This document shows positions 7,932-15,899 of a DNA stretch of 44,557 nucleotides, one piece after another. The translations under genes and the position numbers were made by a program. The stretch covers positions 1 through 44,557 of the forward strand of contig JAAFHZ010000021.1 in assembly GCA_013297675.1 (NCBI GenBank), given 5' to 3'. The stretch comes from Synechococcales cyanobacterium bin59.metabat.ball.084. Its GTDB lineage: Bacteria; Cyanobacteriota; Cyanobacteriia; Cyanobacteriales; Chamaesiphonaceae. Below the pieces are notes generated by a model. It did not search any database and was not told the origin of the DNA. It saw only the letters and a program-made list of their open reading frames with translations. The number at the start of each line of letters is the position of its first letter. The first letter of the stretch is position 1.

Positions 7932-9164
7932 ATGCAAGAACAAAAATTATCGATTTCAGTAGAAAATATAGCTCCTCAAAATGGTAGCTCCTTAGCGCCT
8001 GTTTGGTTTGGCTTTCATAATGGCCAATTTAAAACTATAGAGGTAGGCAAAAAAGCTTCTGCTGGTTTAGAACAACTAGCTGAAGACGGAGATCCTGATG
8101 GTGTCATCCGTGAGTTTACGGCAGCAGGTAAGGGTACCGTACAAGGAGCTTTACTTGGCAGTTTGGGTGGTCCTTTTGCCCCTAATGATCGTATTCAAAC
8201 CACTGTTTCGATCGATCCTCGAGCTGCTGGCAGCCGTTATTTTAGCTATGCTTCGATGATTTTGCCCAGCAATGATAAGTTTTTGGCTAATGCTGATCCC
8301 AAGGATGTAGAAATTTTCAATGGCAAAGGCCGCTTTCTTGGCGCAGAGTTTATTGTTAATGCCACCGATGCCTGGGATGCTGGGACCGAAGTAAATGACG
8401 AAATTCCGGCTAACACTGCTTTCTTTGGTCAGACCACGCCCAATACTGGTACTGCTGAAAATGGAGTTGTTACCAGATCCAATGGGTTTAACCCCAAGGG
8501 TAGCGGCGGAGTTTTGGATTCTACCCTCTTTAGCAATGCTAATTTCTTGGCTCCTGGTTATCAATTTGCCAAAATTCGGGTGGCAAACTTAGTAGAAGGT
8601 GGCGCTGGTAATGATCGATTAGTTGGCACTGATGCTCCTGATGACATTTTTGCTGGGGAGGGCAATAATACCATCAACGGCAGAGGCGGCAACGATCGGG
8701 TAACTAGCGGCGGTGGCCAAGATACCATCACTACCAGTAGCGGCAATGATGTAATTAACAGCGGTGGCGGTAATGACGTGATTGTTTCCCGAGGTGGTGA
8801 TGATGTAATCGATGCTGGTGATGGCAATGATCGCATCATTGCTGGCGACGGTAAAGACGTGATTACTGGTGGAAATGGTAATGATTGGATTTTTGGTGGA
8901 AATGGGAATGACACCATCAATGCTGGTCTGGGCAGCGATAATGTCTATGGTGGCTATGGCAGCGATACTTTTGTATTGAATACTGGCGATGGTCAGGCAA
9001 AGATTTTTGATTATGAAAGTGTCGATAAGTTTAGCTTCGGTACTGGACTGACTCGAGAATCGATCAGTGTGCAAATCCAAGGCGGAAACACTATCCTTAG
9101 TAGCGGCTCGGATGTGTTAGCAGTTCTTCAAGGTATTCAAACTACTCAAGTTACTTTCATCTAA
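7932..9164 (+). CDS. Spondin-domain protein with RTX calcium-binding repeats
   Basis: A 410-residue probable secreted protein in three parts. Residues about 1-218 look like a spondin domain (APVWFGFHNGQFKTIEVGKK, DDP-like acidic loops, then FAKIRVANLVEG). Residues about 220-345 are tandem RTX nonapeptides of the GGxGxDxUx type (GGAGNDRLVG, SGNDVINSGGGNDVI, GGNGNDWIFGGNGND), which bind calcium and fold outside the cell. The last 65 residues (YESVDKFSFGTGL, IQTTQVTFI) resemble the C-terminal cap that carries the type I secretion signal. No N-terminal Sec signal is seen, in line with type I export. No transporter genes are adjacent, so it must use one elsewhere. Catalytic function unlikely; adhesion or surface-layer role is plausible. 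Confidence 0.85.
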   Translation: MQEQKLSISVENIAPQNGSSLAPVWFGFHNGQFKTIEVGKKASAGLEQLAEDGDPDGVIREFTAAGKGTVQGALLGSLGGPFAPNDRIQTTVSIDPRAAGSRYFSYASMILPSNDKFLANADPKDVEIFNGKGRFLGAEFIVNATDAWDAGTEVNDEIPANTAFFGQTTPNTGTAENGVVTRSNGFNPKGSGGVLDSTLFSNANFLAPGYQFAKIRVANLVEGGAGNDRLVGTDAPDDIFAGEGNNTINGRGGNDRVTSGGGQDTITTSSGNDVINSGGGNDVIVSRGGDDVIDAGDGNDRIIAGDGKDVITGGNGNDWIFGGNGNDTINAGLGSDNVYGGYGSDTFVLNTGDGQAKIFDYESVDKFSFGTGLTRESISVQIQGGNTILSSGSDVLAVLQGIQTTQVTFI

Positions 9165-9180
9165 TTGATTTCAAAACAAT

Positions 9181-9211
9181 AAGCCTGCAAAACTTTTAGC
9201 TTTGCAGGCTT
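9181..9211 (+). terminator. Hairpin terminator after the spondin-RTX gene
   Basis: AAGCCTGCAAA (9181-9191) and TTTGCAGGCTT (9201-9211) form a perfect 11-bp stem with a nine-base loop, followed by AATTTATT. It starts 16 bases after the stop codon of the spondin-RTX gene. Confidence 0.85.
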
Positions 9212-9270
9212 AATTTATTCCAATAGCTGCCCAGCACATTAGTAATTAGTATTCACACTAAAAGAAATCG

Positions 9271-9369
9271 GCAGATCGACCGATCTCCATTTATCATCAG
9301 GATAGCTAACCTAGATTGGTTGAGAGCCGAATCACCTTCGGTGCAAGCGTAGCTATCGGGAGAATCTGC
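9271..9369 (+). promoter_or_regulatory. Structured leader upstream of the YifB gene
   Basis: Nested pairings run up to the start codon at 9371. An outer GCAGAT (9271-9276) can pair with ATCTGC (9364-9369). Inside it GATAGCTA (9301-9308) pairs perfectly with TAGCTATC (9350-9357), enclosing two short hairpins, AACC-TAGATT-GGTT and CACC-TTC-GGTG. The result resembles a three-way junction. The purine-rich GGGAGAA ribosome site lies at 9358-9364, between the stems. I do not match it to a named riboswitch class. Confidence 0.4.
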
Positions 9370-9370
9370 G

Positions 9371-10924
9371 GTGTTAGCAAGAGTTTGGAGTGCGGCGATT
9401 CAAGGAATTGATGCCATCAAAGTTGGGGTAGAAGTTGATGTTTCTAATGGAATGCCCGGGATTAGTTTGGTAGGTTTGCCAGATACTGCCGTACAGGAAT
9501 CGCGCGATCGAGTCAAAACCGCCCTCAAAAACTCTGGCGCAAACTATCCCACCAAGCGCATTGTCATTAACCTAGCCCCTGCCGATCTACGCAAAGAAGG
9601 CCCCGTATTTGATCTGCCGATCGGCGTAGGCATCTTGGCTGCTTCTCAGCAAATACCCACCGAACTTTTGGGTGACTATATATTTTTGGGTGAACTGTCC
9701 TTAGATGGCAGCCTGCGCCCAGTAGCCGGAGTATTACCGATCGCCGCCGCCGCCAAAAGACTGGGCATTATGGGCCTAGTGCTACCCGCTGACAATGCCC
9801 AAGAAGCCGCTGTAGTTCAAGGATTAAGAGTCTATGGACTCACAGATTTGCGTCAGGTCATGAGTTTTCTGCAAAACCCCGATCGATTTATACCCACCGC
9901 ACCAGAGACTAAACAGGCTGATCGATCTACTACCCACCTCAGCGACCTCCGGGACGTAAAAGGTCAAGCCCATGGGCGGCGTGCTCTAGAAATTGCCGCT
10001 GCGGGCGGACATAACCTGGTATTTGTCGGCCCACCGGGCAGCGGTAAAACCATGTTAGCAAGGCGTTTACCTGGAATATTGCCAGATCTGAGCTTTAAAG
10101 AAGCCTTAGAAGTCACTCAAATTCATTCGGTAGCTGGATTGCTGAAAAATCGCGGGATGTTGATAGCCGATCGACCATTTCGTGCCCCCCACCATTCTGC
10201 CTCCGGTCCATCTTTGGTTGGCGGCGGCAGTTTTCCTCGACCGGGCGAAATCTCCCTCGCCCATCGCGGCGTAATGTTTCTCGACGAACTCACCGAATTC
10301 AAACGCGATGTCTTAGAATTCCTGCGCCAGCCCTTAGAAGACGGCTTCGTCACCATCTCCCGCACCCGTCAATCCGTCACCTTTCCCGCCCAGTTCACTC
10401 TGGTAGCTAGCACCAACCCCTGCCCCTGCGGCTATTATGGTGATTCGATTCAAGCTTGTACCTGCTCACCTCGCCAGCGAGAGCAATATTGGGCAAAGCT
10501 TTCTGGCCCATTGATGGATCGCATTGATTTACAAGTAGCCGTGAATCGGCTGCGCCCGGAAGAAATTACTGCAAATGCCCAAGGCGAGGCAACTTCAGCC
10601 GTCAGGCAAAGAGTGCAAGCAGCCCGCCAAGTTTCTTTGACCAGGCTAGCTAACCAGCAGACTGATAGCTCTGCCCAAGGCGGGCGACCAGTGATGTGCA
10701 ATGCTCAAATGCAGTCCGCCGATCTTCAGCGCTGGTGCCAGTTAGACGAGGCCAGTCGGCAGTTGTTAGAAAAAGCGATCGAGCGTCTAGGGTTATCGGC
10801 CAGAGCCAGCGATCGCATCATCAAAGTAGCCCGCACCATTGCCGACTTAGCCGGAGAAGAAAACCTGCGTTCTACTCATATCGCCGAAGCAGTACAGTAT
10901 CGAACCATCGATCGAATGCAGTAG
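9371..10924 (+). CDS. YifB/ComM-family Mg-chelatase-like AAA+ ATPase
   Basis: A 517-residue member of the YifB/ComM family, hexameric AAA+ helicases that in transformable bacteria drive branch migration during integration of incoming DNA. The N-terminal LonC-like domain (SLVGLPDTAVQESRDRVKTAL) is followed by the ATPase: Walker A VGPPGSGKT at about 219-226, Walker B VMFLDELTEF, then ASTNPCPCGYYGD with the Cys cluster typical of the family, and a C-terminal Mg-chelatase helical domain (GLSARASDRIIKVARTIADL). The GTG start has GGGAGAA six bases upstream. It sits behind a structured leader and 53 bases before a small exported protein. Many cyanobacteria are naturally competent, so a competence role is reasonable. 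Confidence 0.93.
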   Translation: MLARVWSAAIQGIDAIKVGVEVDVSNGMPGISLVGLPDTAVQESRDRVKTALKNSGANYPTKRIVINLAPADLRKEGPVFDLPIGVGILAASQQIPTELLGDYIFLGELSLDGSLRPVAGVLPIAAAAKRLGIMGLVLPADNAQEAAVVQGLRVYGLTDLRQVMSFLQNPDRFIPTAPETKQADRSTTHLSDLRDVKGQAHGRRALEIAAAGGHNLVFVGPPGSGKTMLARRLPGILPDLSFKEALEVTQIHSVAGLLKNRGMLIADRPFRAPHHSASGPSLVGGGSFPRPGEISLAHRGVMFLDELTEFKRDVLEFLRQPLEDGFVTISRTRQSVTFPAQFTLVASTNPCPCGYYGDSIQACTCSPRQREQYWAKLSGPLMDRIDLQVAVNRLRPEEITANAQGEATSAVRQRVQAARQVSLTRLANQQTDSSAQGGRPVMCNAQMQSADLQRWCQLDEASRQLLEKAIERLGLSARASDRIIKVARTIADLAGEENLRSTHIAEAVQYRTIDRMQ

Positions 10925-10977
10925 GAGCCGATCGAAATGCTACTCTGAGATCACCTTTACTCAATAAACCTCAGCCC

Positions 10978-11289
10978 ATGCGATTGGTCTACCTTTGCTT
11001 TCTTTGCTGGAGCTTATTTTTAAACATCCCAGCCTTTGCTGCCGAAACTCCCGGATTTGTGAACCTACCCCAAGTCAATATTATCGGCACCGTCAAAAAA
11101 ATCGAAGTATCTGGAGTTTGTTACCAGCTAGTAACTGCCAATGGCACCAAGTATGAGTTGCTCGGTAATTTCCCCCATCAAGATGGCGTAGCGATTAGCG
11201 CGATCGGTACTTTGCCTACGGATATTGCTACCATCTGTCAGGTTGGTAAGCCCCTGAAAGTGGACTCCAGTAAGTTAGTAAAAAAATAA
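10978..11289 (+). CDS. Small exported protein of unknown function
   Basis: A 103-residue protein with a clear Sec signal peptide: MRLVYLCFLCWSLFLNIP then AFA-AE as a likely signal peptidase I site near residue 22. The mature part has the pattern of a small beta-rich domain (INIIGTVKKIEVSGVCYQLV, NGTKYELLG) with two Cys residues that could form a disulfide in the periplasm. It begins 53 bases after the YifB gene and ends 12 bases before queG, so the three may share a transcript. I do not recognise the family; longer reading frames in this frame run back into the YifB gene and are not used. Confidence 0.7.
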   Translation: MRLVYLCFLCWSLFLNIPAFAAETPGFVNLPQVNIIGTVKKIEVSGVCYQLVTANGTKYELLGNFPHQDGVAISAIGTLPTDIATICQVGKPLKVDSSKLVKK

Positions 11290-11301
11290 GGGTTCCTAAG
11301 G

Positions 11302-12246
11302 TTGGATTCATTAGATCCCACTGAAATTAAAAAACAGGCCAAAGAAATCGGTTTTCATTTGGCGGGTATTGCGGCGATCGATCCACAATTAGTTCAGCGG
11401 ACAGCCGATCGGTTAGATCACTGGTTGAGCCAAGGCTATCATGCTGAAATGCAATGGATGACCAATCCGCGTCGCCGTGACCCCCGCGAGATATTGCCTA
11501 CAGCAAAATCCATCATTGCGGTGGCACTCAATTATTATCAACCAGATGTTAGACCGGCTGAGGCGGCGAAGATTTCTCGGTATGCTTGGGGCAAAGACTA
11601 TCACAAGGTTTGTACTAAAAAGCTCAAGGCTCTGCACCAGTGGCTGCAAGCAATCTATCCCCACAATTACTTTCGGTACTACACCGATACTGGCCCGATC
11701 GGGGACAAGGTGTGGGCAGAGGCTGCTGGCTTGGGTTGGATCGGCAAGAATGGCAATTTGATTACCCGAGAATATGGTTCTTGGGTATTTCTAGGCGAAA
11801 TCATTACCGATCTAGAGATTGCTCCCGATCGGCCTCATCAAGCACATTGTGGTACTTGTACTCGCTGTTTAACGGCTTGTCCGACCCAGGCGATCGTCTT
11901 GCCGTTTGTGGTGGATGCTGGGCGCTGTATTGCTTACCATACTATTGAAAACCGGGCTGAGGAATTGCCGCAATCGATCGGGCAAAATCTGCAAGGTTGG
12001 GTAGCGGGCTGCGATATTTGCCAGGATGTTTGCCCTTGGAATCAGCGTTTTGCTAAAGTTACTGATGTGGAAGAATTTGCCGTAGATCCACGACGGATAA
12101 ATATCTCATTGACAGAGTTGGCCTCGATGACTGATGAAGAATATCAGCAATGCTTCCAAGGGTCAGCGCTGAAACGCATTAAGCCCCATATGTTTCGTCG
12201 CAATGCTCAAAATAACCTAATAAACTTAGGTTTTCAAAACCTATAG
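11302..12246 (+). CDS. queG: Epoxyqueuosine reductase
   Basis: QueG carries out the last step of queuosine synthesis, reducing epoxyqueuosine to queuosine in tRNA with cobalamin and two [4Fe-4S] clusters. The clusters are visible: CGTCTRCLTACP (a CxxCxxC-x3-CP ferredoxin motif), then C in GRCIAYHTIENRAE and GCDICQDVCPWNQRF. The N-terminal cobalamin-binding reductase region includes YARWGKDYH-like YAWGKDYHK and the conserved YYTDTGPIGDKVWAEAAGLG. At 314 residues it has the usual length of the shorter form. The best start is a TTG with AAGGG nine bases upstream; the next in-frame ATG would remove about 50 conserved residues. It overlaps the next convergent gene by six bases (CTATAG). Confidence 0.93.
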   Translation: MDSLDPTEIKKQAKEIGFHLAGIAAIDPQLVQRTADRLDHWLSQGYHAEMQWMTNPRRRDPREILPTAKSIIAVALNYYQPDVRPAEAAKISRYAWGKDYHKVCTKKLKALHQWLQAIYPHNYFRYYTDTGPIGDKVWAEAAGLGWIGKNGNLITREYGSWVFLGEIITDLEIAPDRPHQAHCGTCTRCLTACPTQAIVLPFVVDAGRCIAYHTIENRAEELPQSIGQNLQGWVAGCDICQDVCPWNQRFAKVTDVEEFAVDPRRINISLTELASMTDEEYQQCFQGSALKRIKPHMFRRNAQNNLINLGFQNL

Positions 12247-12786
12247 TTTCACTGTACCAAAAAAGAAGTATTTGACTGCAAAGCTTATCGTCAAAACCAA
12301 AATACCAATAATCACAGCACGACCAACAAACCCCCAAAAACCAAGTTTGGTTCGTTCATCTATGACATCTATTTTGCCGGTTAATTCTGCAAATTTAATG
12401 TCTATTTTTCCTTCTAATCGATCAATTTTCCCAGCTAGTTCTGCAAACTTGGTATCTGTTTCTACAAACTTGGTATCTGTTTTAGCACCCACTTTTTGAA
12501 TTTCACTTTTGATCTCAGCTTTAAATTCAGCCAAGTTATTGTCTGTTTTTGCTTCAACTCTTTGAATTTCACTTTTGATCTCAGCTTTAAATTCAGCCAA
12601 GTTATTGTCTGTTTTGACTTCAACTCTTTGAATTTCGCTTTTGATCTCGGCTTTAAACTCAGCCAATTTTGTATCACTATTGGCAAATTTTGTATCATTA
12701 TTGGCAAAACCAACTCGGATCTCTTCTCGTAAACCAATAACAAGATCACGGAGTTCCTTCAATTCTGTTTCAGTAGCAGGTGGCAT
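12241..12786 (-). CDS. Tail-anchored coiled-coil protein with internal repeats
   Basis: A 181-residue protein, nearly all charged coiled coil, ending in one membrane segment (about residues 150-172, GFVGRAVIIGILVLTISFAV) and a short basic tail. The middle holds three near-identical 22-residue units of the form TDNNLAEFKAEIKSEIQRVE, encoded by 66-bp tandem repeats. The periodicity suits a long parallel coiled coil facing the cytoplasm, with the C-terminus in the membrane. The N-terminus (LKELRDLVIGLREEIRVG) resembles many uncharacterised cyanobacterial proteins of this type. It converges on queG and overlaps it by six bases. No enzymatic motif; a scaffold or membrane-linked partner protein is all that can be suggested. 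Confidence 0.75.
   Translation of the reverse strand: MPPATETELKELRDLVIGLREEIRVGFANNDTKFANSDTKLAEFKAEIKSEIQRVEVKTDNNLAEFKAEIKSEIQRVEAKTDNNLAEFKAEIKSEIQKVGAKTDTKFVETDTKFAELAGKIDRLEGKIDIKFAELTGKIDVIDERTKLGFWGFVGRAVIIGILVLTISFAVKYFFFGTVKL
12495..12692 (-). repeat. Three 66-bp tandem repeats inside a coiled-coil gene
   Basis: Units begin at 12495, 12561 and 12627 (TTTGAATTTC...), exactly 66 bp apart. The first two are almost identical; the third has a few substitutions. Each encodes 22 residues, i.e. about three heptads, so copy-number change keeps frame and coiled-coil register approximately. Confidence 0.85.
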
Positions 12787-12873
12787 AGAGATAGATCACG
12801 AAACTAACCTTATTTTACCCTAACAGAATTGAGACTTGGCAACCACAAGTCCCAATATCTCTCCGTCACTAAA

Positions 12874-13596
12874 TTATAATTTTCTGAAAACGCCGCCTTC
12901 AGTGCGGATCGGCACTACGGGTACAGAATCGAGGGTGGCGCAGTATTCAATATCAGTATGGCAATTTAGGCGCAAGAGTCGCTGGCCATGGCTGGCTACG
13001 TGCATTAAGCCCACCATTTTGCTCTGCCACTGCTCGTATAAGCTCTCGGCTGCTACAGCTTCATCGTTGCCATAGACTTGACCAAGCTGTTTACTGAGAC
13101 TGTGGATGATTGCCCCAGCACACACCGTATCTTCTAATGCGTAGGTGCCTTCCCAGCCAGAACCCACAATCCAAACGGTTTTGGGATTTAGTTCTAGCAG
13201 GTAGTCTACGACGCTCGATCGATTAGTCAAAGCCGCCGCCAACACAGTCTTCGCCCCAGCAATTTTCTCTAAAGTTCTGGTGCCGTTGGTAGTGCTCATA
13301 AATAGCCGTTTGCCGCCCATCATTTCGGGGGTACAGTCCAGCGGTGAATTTCCTAGGTCACAGCCTGCTACCTTCGAGCCACCCCGTTCTCCAGCTCGCA
13401 ATCTTTTATCTGCAGGCCAGCTCTCGCTGTTGGCCATTAAGGTTGGCATATCAATAAAAGCTTGGATGCCTTCGGCTCCGGCGGCTAGGGCAGCAACCAT
13501 GGTAGTAGTGGCTCTCAGGACATCGATCGCGATCGCGCAATCTGGCAAATTATCATTGGGGGCGAGTTCGGGGGTGTGATAAACAGAGACTTGCAC
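12874..13596 (-). CDS. comB: 2-phosphosulfolactate phosphatase-like protein
   Basis: A 240-residue protein of the ComB family (in methanogens, the phosphatase that makes sulfolactate for coenzyme M). Conserved patches are visible: [15 protein letters not shown] near the N-terminus, [28 protein letters not shown] and [18 protein letters not shown]. Cyanobacteria do not make coenzyme M, so the physiological substrate here is uncertain. The open frame extends upstream into the neighbouring gene; I place the start at a GTG (13596) just before [11 protein letters not shown], which matches the family N-terminus and leaves a 32-base gap to the TldD/PmbA gene. It is the last gene of the Tab2, PmbA, ComB string. 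Confidence 0.88.
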   Translation of the reverse strand: MQVSVYHTPELAPNDNLPDCAIAIDVLRATTTMVAALAAGAEGIQAFIDMPTLMANSESWPADKRLRAGERGGSKVAGCDLGNSPLDCTPEMMGGKRLFMSTTNGTRTLEKIAGAKTVLAAALTNRSSVVDYLLELNPKTVWIVGSGWEGTYALEDTVCAGAIIHSLSKQLGQVYGNDEAVAAESLYEQWQSKMVGLMHVASHGQRLLRLNCHTDIEYCATLDSVPVVPIRTEGGVFRKL

Positions 13597-13628
13597 GATT
13601 TTAAAGAAATTTACTAAGGTGATTAAGA

Positions 13629-14912
13629 TCAGCGGCTGGTGACAGAAAGGCCATCTACCAGAATCGAAGGAGTGGAGCAAGGCTCACTCCAATCAGCATC
13701 ATTGCCTAAAGCAATAATATTTTTCAGGGCTAAATAGGCATTGCCGCTTACCATCGTATCCTTTACTCGTCCCACTACCTCACCTCGACGGATGCGATAG
13801 CCCAAATCAACGTTAACCGAAAAATCTCCGGCGATTCCGGCACCGCTGCCCAGTACTTGATCAATGATTAATCCTTCGTCTACTTGGCTGATCATTTCGA
13901 GCAAGCTCTGTTTGCCGGGAGCGATCGACAAATTCATTAAGCCGGGGCTAGGATAGCTACCTAGGCTCGATCGCACGCCGTTGCCGGTGGAACCAGAACC
14001 CAATAATTCACCTACGGTTTTATCGGCGTAAAAAAGCTGTAGCACTCCCCGATCGATAAACTTTAGTTGTCTGGTAGGAGTACCTTCGTCATCGAAAGGA
14101 CAACTGAAAGGCCCTTCTTGGGGTAACTGAGAAAGGGTGAGTTGCTGAGAAATTACTTGCTGGCCTAGTCGATCATTCCAAGGTGAAGCCATCTCTATCA
14201 CCTGTTTGCCGTTCATGGCGGCCTGCACGGTTTCCCATAGTAAATCTGCGGCTTTGGCCGTAAACAGCACTGGTACTCTGCCGATCGGGGCAGACACATT
14301 GTTTTTTGCCCAGTTTAACCGCTGAAAAATATGTCTGACCATCTCTTCGGGATGCAGCCTTTCTCGATCGGTCTGACCATCGGCCACACTCAAAAAATCA
14401 TCCCCACGAATCCATTCAGCGCCCAAATAAGCGCTCATGGTGGTATCGGTGTAGCTCCAATCTAAACCCAGACTGTTGACCAGGCGCAGGCTTTCCGATT
14501 CGCAATCCCACTGGCTGCTGCAAACAATATCAGGGAAGTCCGATCGCAGCATCTGAATAGAGTGCCGACCCATTTCTAAGAGCTGTTCAGTGGGAATAGA
14601 TGTGCCTAAATTGGGATATTTTTGCTGATGGCCACTGTTGATTTGGGGGAGTTCTGGGTCGTTTAGGGCTGAGATCGCCAGGGTTTTTTCGACCAAAATC
14701 TGTGGGTCTACTGGACCATAGGCTACGGCTAAGCCCGGTTTACCATTTTTCCATAAACGCAGGGCAAGACCCTCCCCTTGAGCACTTTCAAGCTGCTTCA
14801 GACGATTGGCCTCGAAGAATATTGGCCGAGACAATGATTGGGACTGGTAGACCTCGGCCAGTTCTGCCCCGGCTCGGCGGGATAAATCCAATAGTTGCTC
14901 GGCAATATCCAC
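13629..14912 (-). CDS. TldD/PmbA family metalloprotease subunit
   Basis: A 427-residue member of the TldD/PmbA (TldE) family, cytoplasmic proteins that form heterodimeric proteases acting on peptides such as antibiotic precursors. Lacking an obvious HExxxH zinc motif, this copy fits the TldE/PmbA partner rather than the catalytic TldD subunit. Conserved pieces include [11 protein letters not shown] at the N-terminus, [19 protein letters not shown] in the centre and [29 protein letters not shown] near the end. A GTG start at 14912 overlaps the stop codon of the Tab2 gene by one base (TAGTG), with GAGGAA about ten bases before, so translation is likely coupled. No TldD is in the window. Confidence 0.88.
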   Translation of the reverse strand: MDIAEQLLDLSRRAGAELAEVYQSQSLSRPIFFEANRLKQLESAQGEGLALRLWKNGKPGLAVAYGPVDPQILVEKTLAISALNDPELPQINSGHQQKYPNLGTSIPTEQLLEMGRHSIQMLRSDFPDIVCSSQWDCESESLRLVNSLGLDWSYTDTTMSAYLGAEWIRGDDFLSVADGQTDRERLHPEEMVRHIFQRLNWAKNNVSAPIGRVPVLFTAKAADLLWETVQAAMNGKQVIEMASPWNDRLGQQVISQQLTLSQLPQEGPFSCPFDDEGTPTRQLKFIDRGVLQLFYADKTVGELLGSGSTGNGVRSSLGSYPSPGLMNLSIAPGKQSLLEMISQVDEGLIIDQVLGSGAGIAGDFSVNVDLGYRIRRGEVVGRVKDTMVSGNAYLALKNIIALGNDADWSEPCSTPSILVDGLSVTSR

Positions 14913-15784
14913 TAGGCAGTTCCTCGCTCTTGTAATAACCAAAATCCGGCAAAATCGACCGCAGTGGGTGAACTTTGTACTGCCAAAAAGTGTAAACCAT
15001 TAGCCTGCTGTTTGAGCTTTTCAAAGCCTGCGGCTTCGGCGGCGATCAAAGATTGGCTAACCATATTGGAGCCAGCCAAAACCCAGCTATCGCTGGCACC
15101 AGTTTCTAGCAAAATTTGGGCTTGCGGTGCAGGGGAGTAGCGCACGGAGGCTAGTTCTAAACCCGAAATCCAGGCGGCGACTGGAACTGATCGATCACTG
15201 AAGATCAGTAAACCCGGTATCTGCTGTGATTCTAGATCGATCGCGGCCAACTCTAGCGGAAAAGCTTCGGCAAAACCGATCGACCATTCTGGCATTTCTG
15301 CTAAATCTTTGACTGCTAAGTTCACGAATGCCCATTTGTTGCCCATAATTGCATCGGGTAAAGGCTGGGGCGGGTCGGTCATCATTTGGACAGCAGCGGT
15401 GGTTTGGCCTTGATAGCTGGGGTCTTGGCTATAAACCTCTCGATCGCGCTGGTCGATCCAATGGCGAATGGCGATCGTGCGGCGGCTGGGAGAGGCGGGA
15501 ATGCCGATATCTTTACAGGCTTTAAGAATCATGTTGTTCATCTGCCGCCGAAAGAAGCGAATTCTTTGGGGTGGCTCTTGATCGCCAATGGCCTGTTGTA
15601 ATGCGGCGGCTAGCCAGGTAGAGTTGACTTGCTCTGCGGGGCAGTTTTGGGCGGAGCGGAAGAGGGCGGCTGGGTCTTGAAGAATGTTATTGGGGCTTTC
15701 GCAGATCAAAAGTTCCCAGACTTTTTTTTGCTGTTCGTCCAGAATTGGGCGGGAATAGAAATCAATTTCCCAAATTTTTCCCAT
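14912..15784 (-). CDS. Tab2/Atab2 family RNA-binding protein
   Basis: A 290-residue protein of the Tab2/Atab2 family, found only in oxygenic phototrophs. Its algal and plant relatives bind mRNA and are needed for translation of psaB and assembly of photosystem I. The start MGKIWEIDFYSRPILDEQQKKVWELLICE is typical of the family, as are IRFFRRQMNNMI and GTNKWAFVNLAV-like MGNKWAFVNLAV. The ATG at 15784 is chosen because family members start at this point; a GTG four codons upstream is also in frame. It is the first gene of a string with TldD/PmbA and ComB. Its presence is strong evidence for a cyanobacterial source. Confidence 0.9.
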   Translation of the reverse strand: MGKIWEIDFYSRPILDEQQKKVWELLICESPNNILQDPAALFRSAQNCPAEQVNSTWLAAALQQAIGDQEPPQRIRFFRRQMNNMILKACKDIGIPASPSRRTIAIRHWIDQRDREVYSQDPSYQGQTTAAVQMMTDPPQPLPDAIMGNKWAFVNLAVKDLAEMPEWSIGFAEAFPLELAAIDLESQQIPGLLIFSDRSVPVAAWISGLELASVRYSPAPQAQILLETGASDSWVLAGSNMVSQSLIAAEAAGFEKLKQQANGLHFLAVQSSPTAVDFAGFWLLQERGTA

Positions 15785-15899
15785 TGCTTCGACCACTGTA
15801 AGTTTTTCTTTGTAAGAAAGGCATTATATCAGCGATCTGCTCAGGGGGCTTTGCCTTGGGTCTACATAACTTAGAAGAAGATTTCACTACTCGATAGCT

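Noticed and set aside
8151-9080. Minus-strand frames opposite the RTX repeats
   Set aside because: The periodic Gly/Asp codons of RTX repeats leave long open antisense frames rich in Ile/Ser/Thr/Pro; an artefact of the repeat.
10696-10977. N-terminal extension of the small exported protein into the YifB gene
   Set aside because: The extension is a frame-shifted reading of the YifB coding sequence and would hide a clear signal peptide that begins at 10978.
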